Assembly (NCBI RefSeq): GCF_005771495.1
Contig: NZ_VAUW01000018.1
Location: 17,697-81,696, forward strand
Origin: Maribacter sp. ACAM166
GTDB lineage: Bacteria; Bacteroidota; Bacteroidia; Flavobacteriales; Flavobacteriaceae
Length of the DNA: 64,000 nt
Reading direction: 5' to 3'
The position numbers and the translations under genes are program-made. The notes beneath the pieces were generated by a model, which saw only the letters and a program-made list of their open reading frames with translations, was not told the DNA's origin and searched no databases. Positions 56,636 to 64,000 of the stretch are shown here, one piece after another (the first letter of the stretch is position 1; the number at the start of each line of letters is the position of its first letter).

Positions 56636-57010
56636 ATGATGCAAATTCCTAGAAACGTCTATTACACAAAAGAGCATTTATGGTTGCAAAAAATAGGGCT
56701 ATATGATTTTTGTGTAGGAATATCCGATTTTGGTCAAAAAGAAATAGGTGAAATTGATTTGATTGAACTAACCACGAAAAGTAGCTTGCTAAAAAGAGGA
56801 TCTATTTGGGGAATTGTTTATGGAACCAATGACACCTTTCATTTAATTACACCATTTGATTGCAAAATTGTTGAGAAAAACCGGAACTTACATAAGCATA
56901 CGGCATATGTGAATACGGCTCCATACAGCTATTGGTTTGCGATTTTAACAACTAAAATAGAGACTGTTTCCTTATTAACTTTTCAAGATTATACACAATT
57001 GATACAATGA
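56636..57010 (+). CDS. GcvH-like protein without the lipoyl lysine
   Basis: This is a 124-residue protein that follows the H-protein layout: YYTKEHLWLQKIG at residues 9-21, VGISDFGQKEIGEIDLIEL at 27-45 (compare GITDFAQSELGDIVFVEL) and a C-terminal PYSYWFAILTT in place of GWxxKI. At the lipoylation hairpin the sequence is IVYGTNDTFHLITPF, which puts N65 where the modified Lys should be, so lipoylation is not expected. It may be a structural or regulatory paralogue. It overlaps the methyltransferase start by 4 bp, so the two are translationally coupled. Confidence 0.75.
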   Translation: MMQIPRNVYYTKEHLWLQKIGLYDFCVGISDFGQKEIGEIDLIELTTKSSLLKRGSIWGIVYGTNDTFHLITPFDCKIVEKNRNLHKHTAYVNTAPYSYWFAILTTKIETVSLLTFQDYTQLIQ

Positions 57011-57603
57011 TTTTTAAAAATCTGCAATTAAACATTGACATTGAAGACCCTCTTTTTAATACACTTTATCCTTGGCGAATCAAAAAGCTTGCTGAACGTC
57101 ATTGGACGCCTGTGGAAGTAGCCAAATTGGCTGCCGATTATTTAGTAGATAAACCAAACTGCAAAGTTTTGGATATAGGATCTGGAGTAGGAAAATTTTG
57201 TTTGATAGGAGCAGCTTCAACAAAAGGTCGTTTCTATGGTGTGGAGCAACGACAGAAGCTTGTAAAGTTATCTCAAAGTATAGCAAAAACACACCAAATC
57301 AATAATGTAGAATTCTTACACTCTAACATTACACAAATATCCTTTTCTGCTTATGATGCCTTTTATTTTTATAATCCTTTTTATGAAAATATTGATAATT
57401 CACTTCTAATAGACAGTAAAATCGTTTTAGATGAAAAATTATATTCAACGTATTCAAAATATGTAGAAAATCAATTAAAAAAAACACCTATTGGAACTCG
57501 CCTTGTTACGTATTGGAGTAGGTGGACAGAAATTCCAGAAGGTTTTGATTTAGAATTTACAGCGTACAATGGTAATCTTAACTTTTGGGAAAAGAAATTT
57601 TGA
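57007..57603 (+). CDS. Class I SAM-dependent methyltransferase
   Basis: This is a 198-residue Rossmann-fold methyltransferase. Motif I is VLDIGSGVGKFCLIGA (about 55-70), followed by RFYGVEQRQKLVKLSQ (acidic residue of motif II) and the YNPFYEN segment, reminiscent of the NPPY-like motif IV. An N-terminal stretch of about 50 residues contains WRIKKLAERHWTPVEVAKLA. The substrate is unknown. It starts within the end of the GcvH-like gene (ATGA overlap). Its TGA (57601-57603) falls exactly where the serine-palmitoyltransferase-like fragment begins, so the C-terminus may have been rewritten by a deletion junction. Confidence 0.8.
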   Translation: MIFKNLQLNIDIEDPLFNTLYPWRIKKLAERHWTPVEVAKLAADYLVDKPNCKVLDIGSGVGKFCLIGAASTKGRFYGVEQRQKLVKLSQSIAKTHQINNVEFLHSNITQISFSAYDAFYFYNPFYENIDNSLLIDSKIVLDEKLYSTYSKYVENQLKKTPIGTRLVTYWSRWTEIPEGFDLEFTAYNGNLNFWEKKF

Positions 57604-58454
57604 TTGCTTGGTAGATAAAAATGATGTTATTGTGTATGATGCAGAGTCACAAGCTTGTATTCTAGACCGGGCACGATTAAATATGGAGAAACGTTTTGTA
57701 TTTAGGCATAATAATATCGAAGATTGTGAACAACAATTACTGCGAGCTCAAAAAATAACAAACAAAAATAAAGGAGCAACCTTATTGATTACCGAAGGTG
57801 TTATTGGTATGTGTAGCGACCAAGGGAAACTAAAAGAAATTGTTGCTTTAAAAGTAAATTATAAGTTTTTATTATTGGTAGATGATGCACACGGCATTGG
57901 CTGCATGGGTAAAACAGGTGCTGGTAAAGGTGAAGCGCAAGGAATTCAAGATGGCATTGATTTCCACTTTGGCACCTTTGCAAAGGCATTTGCAGGAATA
58001 GGGCATTAACTGTAAGTACAAAAGAAGCCAGTATGTTTTTCAAATACAATATGCGGTCTCAAATCTTCACTAAAGCACTGCCTATGCACATAGTCTTGGA
58101 GCTTTAAAAAGACTTGAATTGATGCAAACATTACCAGAATTAAGAGAAAAACTATGTCAAATCACAAACGCTTTATTAAATGGTTTAACTGATGCAGGGT
58201 TTGATATGGGGGATACAAACTCACCGGTTACTCCGGTATATTTAAATGGAACCATAGAAGAAGTGACAGTATTGGTTTGTGATTTGCGATAAAATCATCC
58301 TATTTTTTACTCTATGGTTGTGTAGCCTGTGATGCCAAATGGGATGATTGTTTTAAGATTAATTCCAACGGCAGATCACACCTTGAAAGAGGTTGATAGG
58401 ACTTATTACGGTATTTATTCAGATACAATTAAAACGTATAGATGGCCATTATAA
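57602..58454 (+). pseudogene. Truncated, frameshifted serine palmitoyltransferase-like gene
   Basis: The fragment reads DCLVDKNDVIVYDAESQACI, KRFVFRHNNIEDCEQQLLRA, LLITEGVIGMCSDQGKLKEI, LLVDDAHGIGCMGKTGAGKG and the PLP Lys in HFGTFAKAFAGIG (stop near 58009). Then, in other frames, it continues with MFFKYNMRSQIFTKALPM, LGALKRLELMQTLPELREKL, TNSPVTPVYLNGT and MIVLRLIPTADHTL. This is the alpha-oxoamine synthase family, closest to Bacteroidota serine palmitoyltransferase (the first step of sphingolipid synthesis). The first ~130 residues are absent and there are at least two frameshifts and two stops, so it is dead. Confidence 0.87.
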
Positions 58455-58576
58455 ACAAGAGATTGAGACAACAGTTTAAATGAATTAGAACTTTCAAGTT
58501 TCAGTTTTAACTCGATACTTGAACCTGAACTTTTTTTGGTGTGATATTTGTTAACTTTAGACGAAATAACAGAATC

Positions 58577-60028
58577 TTGTTAACGAGAGTATCTTTACGG
58601 TCCCGAATTTTTTTATCCATGATATTTTTGGTGTTGATTGCATCGGTATTAATTGCTGGGGTGACTGTATACCAATACAGAGAGCAGTCTAAAGATTACC
58701 ATGAAAATAGAATGGAGCGCAAAGAGGAACAAATACGCCAAAGTATTGACCTCGCCATTCAGAAAACCACTTATCCTGTAACGACCGAAAATCTAGACCT
58801 TATTTTTAAGAATGAAATCTATGAGATTGCCGTGGTGCAAAACATGAATTTCAATATCTATAGTCTAGATGGTCAACTTATAAAAAGTTCACGTCCCAAA
58901 TTCACCAACGATTCTATTTCTATGTGTTTAGATGCTGAGGTACTGAATAAACTAGAGGTAAGTACAGATAAACGATATGTGAGGGAGAATGTGTTGGCAG
59001 GGGATAAGTATCAAGCTTCCTTTACGTATATAGCAGACCAAAAGTTCAAACCGATAGGAATTCTAAACCTACCTTATTTTGAGGATAATTCCTTTAACGA
59101 TTATGAATTGAGGGAATTTTTAATGCGTTTATCGGGAGTATATCTGTTTATGTTGCTCATTGCTATTTTATTTGCTTTTTTTATCTCGAAATATATAACC
59201 CGTTCCTTAGAAACTATTTCTGATATGATGGAACGCACTGCTTTAAACAAACAGAACAAAAAAATATTTATAGAGAACCCTGGGGAAGAAATAGAGAAAT
59301 TGATTTCCGCCTACAACAGGATGATTGATGAGCTCGGTCATAGTGCCGTAAAACTCGCCAGAAGTGAACGGGAACAAGCTTGGCGCGAGATGGCAAAACA
59401 GGTAGCCCATGAGATTAAAAATCCACTTACCCCAATGCGATTGACAGTACAGAGCTTTGAACGTAAATTTGATTCAAAGGACCCCAACATTCAGGAAAAA
59501 GTGAAGGAATATTCAAATACGCTTATCCAGCAAATAGACACTATGAGCAGTATAGCTTCGGCATTTTCTAATTTTGCGGAAATGCCTGCACAACAAAACG
59601 AGACCTTGAACGTCGTTAAAATAGTAAAATTAGCCTTGGATATTTTCAATGAGGATTATATTCATTTCATAGCAGATGAGGAAGAAATTATTGCTAAGTT
59701 AGATCGTACCCAGTTGATAAGGGTGGTTACCAATCTGGTCAAAAATGCAATTCAAGCCGTACCAGATGTTAAATCACCACGAGTTCTGGTGTCGGTAGCT
59801 ACAGAAGGGAATATGGTGAAAATTTCGGTAGCCGATAATGGCATTGGTATCGAAAAAGAAAACGAGGAAAAGATATTTGAACCAAAATTTACTACAAAAA
59901 CCAGTGGCATGGGATTAGGATTAGGGATGGTTAAAAATATTGTTGAAACGTATAAAGGAACCATTAAATTTACCTCTCAACCGGGCAAAGGAACTGTGTT
60001 TTGTGTAAAGTTCCCCATGGAAAGTTAA
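58577..60028 (+). CDS. Sensor histidine kinase with HAMP domain (NtrY-like)
   Basis: This is an integral-membrane histidine kinase. It has an N-terminal transmembrane helix (FLSMIFLVLIASVLIAGV), a periplasmic sensor region (about 45-185), a second helix (VYLFMLLIAILFAFFI), HAMP, the phospho-His in MAKQVAHEIKNPLTP, and ATPase boxes N (LVKNAIQAV), G1 (VADNGIGIEKE), and G2 (GMGLGLGMV). The frame begins at a GTG at 58541, but a TAACTTTA promoter-like box at 58552-58559 lies inside it. The TTG at 58577 (MLTRVSLRSRIF, 483 residues) is preferred. No response regulator is adjacent. It is linked to the enoyl-CoA hydratase gene (30 bp). Confidence 0.88.
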   Translation: MLTRVSLRSRIFLSMIFLVLIASVLIAGVTVYQYREQSKDYHENRMERKEEQIRQSIDLAIQKTTYPVTTENLDLIFKNEIYEIAVVQNMNFNIYSLDGQLIKSSRPKFTNDSISMCLDAEVLNKLEVSTDKRYVRENVLAGDKYQASFTYIADQKFKPIGILNLPYFEDNSFNDYELREFLMRLSGVYLFMLLIAILFAFFISKYITRSLETISDMMERTALNKQNKKIFIENPGEEIEKLISAYNRMIDELGHSAVKLARSEREQAWREMAKQVAHEIKNPLTPMRLTVQSFERKFDSKDPNIQEKVKEYSNTLIQQIDTMSSIASAFSNFAEMPAQQNETLNVVKIVKLALDIFNEDYIHFIADEEEIIAKLDRTQLIRVVTNLVKNAIQAVPDVKSPRVLVSVATEGNMVKISVADNGIGIEKENEEKIFEPKFTTKTSGMGLGLGMVKNIVETYKGTIKFTSQPGKGTVFCVKFPMES

Positions 60029-60058
60029 AAAAAGATAGTAATCAACAAAAATTATAAT

Positions 60059-60841
60059 ATGTCTTACACAACAATACTCATACAAAAAGAAGCGGCAACA
60101 GCTATAGTGATTATTAACCGGCCTAATAAATTAAATGCCTTAAACAAGGAAACTATTAGTGAATTGCAGAATGCTTTTAGTGATTTACAAAAGGATAAAA
60201 ATATAAAAGCTATTGTTTTAACGGGTAGCGGCGAAAAGGCCTTCGTTGCTGGCGCAGATATTTCAGAATTTTCCGATTACTCCGTTAAGGAAGGAAGAAA
60301 ATTGGCTGCTAAGGGGCAAAAAAAATTATTCGATTTTATTGAAAATTTGTCGACTCCTGTTATTGCTGCCGTAAATGGTTTTGCTTTAGGTGGAGGTTTA
60401 GAATTAGCCATGGCCTGTCATTTTAGGGTGGCGAGTGATAATGCCAAAATGGGACTTCCAGAAGTTTCTTTAGGCTTAATACCGGGTTATGGAGGTACTC
60501 AACGTTTACCGCAGTTAGTGGGTAAAGGGCGTGCGTTAGAAATGATCATGACTGCAGGTATGATAACCGCAGAACAAGCACATTCTTACGGGTTGGTGAA
60601 TCATGTAACCACGCAAGAAGAACTATTACCATTGTGCCATAAAATTATAGCCAAGATTACCAATAACTCATCCGTAGCCATAGCTCATGCAATAAAAGCT
60701 GTAAATGCTGGTTTTAAGAATACTGTAAATGGTTATGAGCAGGAAATTGAAGCTTTTGGTGCTTGTTTCGGAACTGATGATTTTACCGAAGGTACTACCG
60801 CTTTTCTAGAAAAGAGAAAGGCATCCTTTCCAGGTTCATAG
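60059..60841 (+). CDS. Enoyl-CoA hydratase/isomerase (crotonase)
   Basis: This is a 260-residue crotonase-fold enzyme, most likely hydrating trans-2-enoyl-CoA in fatty acid or related acyl-CoA breakdown. Motifs are IINRPNKLNALNKETISEL, the oxyanion-hole block FVAGADISEFSD, GFALGGGLELAMACHFRVAS, PEVSLGLIPGYGGTQRLPQL (with the catalytic Glu pair), and AHSYGLVNHV. The length is normal for the short-chain type. It is co-directional with the kinase and the following secreted gene (16 bp), so the three may form one transcript. Confidence 0.93.
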   Translation: MSYTTILIQKEAATAIVIINRPNKLNALNKETISELQNAFSDLQKDKNIKAIVLTGSGEKAFVAGADISEFSDYSVKEGRKLAAKGQKKLFDFIENLSTPVIAAVNGFALGGGLELAMACHFRVASDNAKMGLPEVSLGLIPGYGGTQRLPQLVGKGRALEMIMTAGMITAEQAHSYGLVNHVTTQEELLPLCHKIIAKITNNSSVAIAHAIKAVNAGFKNTVNGYEQEIEAFGACFGTDDFTEGTTAFLEKRKASFPGS

Positions 60842-60857
60842 CATAAAACAATAGGGT

Positions 60858-62411
60858 ATGTTTAAACGTGGTGTGTGTATATGTCTGCTATTTATAAGCG
60901 CATTAGGTGCTTTTGCCCAAGAAGAACAAGTAAACTATACCATAGGTGAAAAATTTCACGATAAATATAGGTATTCTAATATGCTCGCCATGGCAGATGA
61001 TGGCAGTGAGGGTACAGTTGTAGTACGTGCATATTATACGGGAATTATTCTAAGGCCTAAAGGATATTTTATTGAGCATTACAACAAGAATCTAGAGCTT
61101 ATATCCGAATATAACTACAAATTAAAGGATGCAAATTTTATAGATGCCTATGTCCGAAACGGACAGGTGTATCTTTTATTTCTAGAATATAGTTTTAAGA
61201 ACAATAGCTACCAGTATGAAGTTCATAGAAGTCCGTTTTCTCAGTTTCAGTTTACAAGAGAAACTATTCTGTCCATTGCATCTCAACCTGTAGAACAGCC
61301 TTTAGATAGAAATTTTTATAACAGAAATTTCACATCCGGATTTACGACATCGGTATTGTTCAACGACGAAAAATCGGCATTCGCCATTACTACCCATTAT
61401 AAGAAAAGAAAGGTTGACCAACATACAATTCATGTGTTCGATTCAAACTTGAAGAAATTGATGGCGCATGATTTTACAGATGAGGTTGAAGAAAAGAACT
61501 ATGCTTTTGAAAATATATTATTCTCGAAAGATTTGCAGAACGTTTACTTGGTAGGTAAGGCTTACTTTAAAAAGAAACGGTTTAATGCAACAGAGCGTAA
61601 ATATCAGTATGAAATGGTGCGTATATCGAAAACTGGTCGTAGTGTGCAATCATTTTATACGCCAGGTAAGTTTCCTGAAGCATTAAAACCGATATTTAAG
61701 GGTAATGATTTGCTTTGCATCGGCTTTTATGCTGATCGTAAGGATAATCGTTATAACGGTATTTCCTATTTCAAATTGAATCCTATTTCTTTAGAAATTG
61801 GTGTCAGCAAGTTCAATCCATTTTCAGAACAGTTTATGTTGGACAAATTTGGAAGGGAAGATGATAAGGCTATTAAAGACTTAGTTTTTAAAGGTATGGA
61901 TGTAACCAATGCAGGAAATATTCTTTTCAATGCAGAAGAATATTTCACTAGTTCTAGCATACAATCAAATACCAGTGGAGGAAGGGTGATGGTTACCCGA
62001 TATCATCATAATGATATCATTAGCGCAAAATTAAGTCCGACAGGAGATTTGGTTTGGGCGCGTAATATTAATAAAACTGAGGTTACACAAGGCGATGGGG
62101 CGTATGCTTCATACAGTGCCTATACAAAAGAAGATACTACTTATTTTTTTATAAGCACATCGGCAGAAAATCCTCAGCAATTGAGTGATGATCGTATCAT
62201 GTTCAAGCAGGGGATGAGTAGAAATAGAAATGTATTTCTGATTAGATTGGATGAAAACGGACATATGAACTACAGCAAGGTAATTGATGATACCGAGGCT
62301 CGTTTGCCGCTTATGGTTTCACGGCCTTATATAAATCGCCTTAATGATGAATTGATGTTCTATGCAAAGAGAGGAACTAAGAAACAGTTGGTTCAAGTAG
62401 CTATTAAGTAG
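60858..62411 (+). CDS. Secreted protein of unknown function
   Basis: This is a 517-residue exported protein with signal peptide MFKRGVCICLLFISALGAFA, then Q. The rest is a long string of short beta strands with repeated phrases such as HYNKNLELISEYNYKL, HVFDSNLKKLMAHDF and ARNINKTEVTQGDGAYA, suggesting a propeller- or barrel-like body. No catalytic motif or sorting domain is seen. I do not recognise the family. It lies 16 bp behind the enoyl-CoA hydratase gene and ends against the tail of a broken outer-membrane-type gene on the other strand. Confidence 0.7.
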   Translation: MFKRGVCICLLFISALGAFAQEEQVNYTIGEKFHDKYRYSNMLAMADDGSEGTVVVRAYYTGIILRPKGYFIEHYNKNLELISEYNYKLKDANFIDAYVRNGQVYLLFLEYSFKNNSYQYEVHRSPFSQFQFTRETILSIASQPVEQPLDRNFYNRNFTSGFTTSVLFNDEKSAFAITTHYKKRKVDQHTIHVFDSNLKKLMAHDFTDEVEEKNYAFENILFSKDLQNVYLVGKAYFKKKRFNATERKYQYEMVRISKTGRSVQSFYTPGKFPEALKPIFKGNDLLCIGFYADRKDNRYNGISYFKLNPISLEIGVSKFNPFSEQFMLDKFGREDDKAIKDLVFKGMDVTNAGNILFNAEEYFTSSSIQSNTSGGRVMVTRYHHNDIISAKLSPTGDLVWARNINKTEVTQGDGAYASYSAYTKEDTTYFFISTSAENPQQLSDDRIMFKQGMSRNRNVFLIRLDENGHMNYSKVIDDTEARLPLMVSRPYINRLNDELMFYAKRGTKKQLVQVAIK

Positions 62412-63061
62412 GGTTTTTGTTTCTCTTAAAACTGTATGATATTCTCATACCAAGCCCCACAGTTCTGGTGTTGAAATTGTCCTTTTGAAATTTTTGGTTC
62501 TTGAAATCTAATTGATTGAGTGCTTTGCCTGCATTAAAACCGCTATAATTCAGATAGAAGCCATAGGTAGCATTATTAGACCATTTAGATTCTTCAATAC
62601 CTAAGGCAAATGACCAGTAATAGATTCTGGTTTTTATTTCTTGTTCAATAGATAAATCATCCGAATCTATAAAAATCACCTTCTGCTCGTACTTTTCCAA
62701 AATGATATTTTGGGATAAGAACTACTCTGGTACCTTCCTCTTCATAAAATAACTTAGGGGAGAAACCCCAAATAAATCCTTCAAAAAACTGAGTTAAATA
62801 AGCTTTGTAGGTGGCCGGGCCGGTTTCTTCAGCATACTATCTGTCCTCAGTATGAATTCCAAAGTAGTAAGAAACATCAACTTCTGGGACTATACATTTA
62901 AACGAAGTTAATTGAGTGTCAAATGTTATTTTATGATAAACATTTGAGTCGAACTCCTCATCAACAAATAGATTGTATTCACCATAAATTTCAGGTGTTG
63001 TAAACTGGCAAAATTCTATATAGGGTAGTAAAAAGATTATTACTTTTTGGATGGTTTTCAC
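62404..63061 (-). pseudogene. Broken outer-membrane-type protein gene
   Basis: Reading from the ATG at 63061 gives MKTIQKVIIFLLPYIEFCQF and then HTEDR, a TAG stop (62837-62839), and on in the same frame YAEETGPATYKAYLTQFFEG, FIWGFSPKLFYEEEG and HFGKVRAEGDFYRFG, a stop. In a shifted frame it continues DDLSIEQEIKTRIYYWSFAL ... TVGLGMRISYSFKRN, a typical beta-barrel ending. One nonsense and one frameshift (near 62660) therefore break a protein of about 215 residues with a signal peptide. The family is not recognised. It is best read as a recent pseudogene, unless a sequencing error is involved. Confidence 0.75.
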
Positions 63062-63152
63062 CAGGCTAATATATCTTTTTTAATCTCATAATTTTTATAA
63101 ATATCTTTTTTTAAATGGATTATTTCCATAATTTTGGAATAAATCCTAAAAA

Positions 63153-63878
63153 ATGAATTCTGAAACTTTTGTACAAGGGAGAGGAGCGCAAAAAAATACG
63201 AACCATAAATTTTCTGCATATAGCTACGAAACTCGTGATGATTTTCTAGAATTTTGTCGACTTGAAGGTGAATCGGCTGATAGTAATAAGACGCAGTTTA
63301 TTCCTATTTTTCCTAAAACTATTGTCAATAAAGTTACAAGTCTCGATGTTGGTATGAGTTTCTCCATGAACATGTATCAAGGTTGTGAACATGGTTGTGT
63401 CTATTGCTATACGAGAAATGCGCATGAATACTGGGGGTATAGCGCAGGCTTAGATTTTGAACGTAAGATTCTTATAAAACACGATGCGCCACAATTGTTA
63501 GAAGCCAAATTACGGAGTGAAAGTTGGAAGGCCTGTACCATTGTTTTATCTGGAAACACAGATTGTTATCAACCCTCAGAAAGAGAATTTGAATTGACAA
63601 GAAAATGCTTAAAGGTATTTTTGAAATATCGGCATCCGGTAGGGATTATTACTAAAAATGCTTTGATAATACGAGATTTAGATGTGCTTAAAGAACTGAA
63701 TGAATATGGTTTAATCGGTGTGAATATTTCCGTTACTTCCCTGTCGGAAAAGACTAGAAGAATATTAGAACCAAGAACGACCTCAATCAAAAAGCGATTA
63801 GAAGCTATTCGAGTTTTACCTGAGAACGGTATTCCTGTAAATGCTATTGTAGGCTTCCCCGTCTTAGGACACCTCTAA
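63153..63878 (+). pseudogene. PA0069-family radical SAM protein, truncated by an IS
   Basis: The 241-residue frame shows the PA0069/SplB-like group: N-terminal FVQGRGAQKNTNHKFSAYSY, the radical SAM cluster C78-x3-C82-x2-C85 (YQGCEHGCVYCYTRNAHEY), TIVLSGNTDCYQPSEREFEL, and GVNISVTSLSEKTRRILEPR. Normal members have about 350 residues, but here the frame leaves the family sequence after VNAIVG and ends FPVLGHL-stop. The junction near 63855 coincides with the end of an IS3-like element, so the gene is disrupted. The function of the family is unknown. Confidence 0.88.
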
Positions 63879-64000
63879 ATTCGATAAATAATTATTATTT
63901 AGGTCAGGTTTGATGAAGAATTTAAATTCTTCATCAAACCTGGGCATACACTCTTTAGGTGATTTATTACCTAAAGATTTATGTGGGTGGTTGAAGTTAT
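63864..64000 (-). mobile_element. IS3-like element, transposase 3' end
   Basis: The minus strand, read from the window edge to the TAA at 63864-63866, encodes NFNHPHKSLGNKSPKECMPR, then FDEEFKFFIKPD and a short tail. The motif N-x-x-x-P-H-K-S-L-G-N-x-S-P is the C-terminal signature of the DDE integrase domain in IS3-family OrfB transposases. The element interrupts the radical SAM gene. Its terminal inverted repeat is probably within about 63850-63866, but cannot be fixed because the other end is outside the window. Confidence 0.8.
63905..63942. repeat. Perfect 38-bp palindrome inside the transposase gene
   Basis: CAGGTTTGATGAAGAATTT (63905-63923) and its exact inverse (63924-63942) meet without a spacer. 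It encodes part of the transposase tail (around RFDEEFKFFIKPD) and could fold into a 19-bp hairpin or cruciform. Confidence 0.85.

Overview
The window is AT-rich chromosomal DNA from a member of the Bacteroidota, almost certainly a (marine) Flavobacteriaceae. The evidence is a subtilase with a C-terminal type IX secretion (T9SS) sorting domain, DUF3078 and DUF2480 proteins, a fused HemC-HemD, serine-palmitoyltransferase-like remnants, SUF gene order, weak Shine-Dalgarno signals, and many exact copies of the Bacteroidota -7 promoter box TAnnTTTG close in front of genes. The species cannot be named from the sequence alone.

Layout. 1-1378: the 5' part of a VPS10/BNR-repeat secreted protein on the minus strand, running off the edge. 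1.5-11.7 kb: housekeeping and surface genes: pepP, xth, a fasciclin protein, brnQ, a small zinc-ribbon protein, thiL, a Tat-exported Gfo/Idh/MocA oxidoreductase, and two adjacent lipoproteins (choice-of-anchor B type and a seven-repeat protein). 11.8-20.5 kb: a complete SUF iron-sulfur operon region (sufA-like, sufB, a metallo-beta-lactamase-fold lipoprotein, sufC, sufD, terminator, new promoter, sufS, sufE, a MIP18-type protein, DUF2480, DUF3078). 20.8-26.7 kb: hflX, an endonuclease/exonuclease/phosphatase protein, the T9SS subtilase, a DUF3124 lipoprotein and a PolB-type 3'-5' exonuclease. 27.4-38.7 kb: an 11-gene minus-strand run carrying most of tetrapyrrole synthesis (hemA, hemCD fusion, hemE, GNAT, hemF, DUF4421, phzF-like, hemB, then a serine hydrolase, a CBS protein and ogt), with a divergent AraC-type regulator. 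39.8-45.2 kb: DUF1460 and MscS genes, then hemH, a haem-oxygenase-like DUF3050 protein and a MATE exporter. 45.4-53.4 kb: an alpha/beta hydrolase and two large tandem VPS10/BNR proteins. 53.6 kb: hemJ, which together with the cluster gives glutamyl-tRNA to protohaem apart from HemL.

54.1-58.5 kb is different. It is a decaying accessory segment containing an IS200-type transposase relic, a Crp/Fnr regulator with a perfect 26-bp palindrome that contains an FNR-consensus site, a Cys-rich mini-protein, a dead gcvH, a second GcvH-like protein that has lost the lipoyl lysine, a SAM methyltransferase, and a truncated, multiply frameshifted serine-palmitoyltransferase-like gene. Intact housekeeping genes resume at 58.6 kb (sensor kinase, enoyl-CoA hydratase, a secreted unknown). 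The right end has a broken outer-membrane-type gene and a PA0069-family radical SAM gene interrupted near 63855 by an IS3-like element whose transposase 3' end contains a perfect 38-bp palindrome.

Two dispersed-repeat (REP/BIME-like) elements sit at 35738-35826 and 53381-53506. I saw no tRNA, rRNA, CRISPR array, prophage or replication origin. All family names come from reading the translations. No database search was possible.
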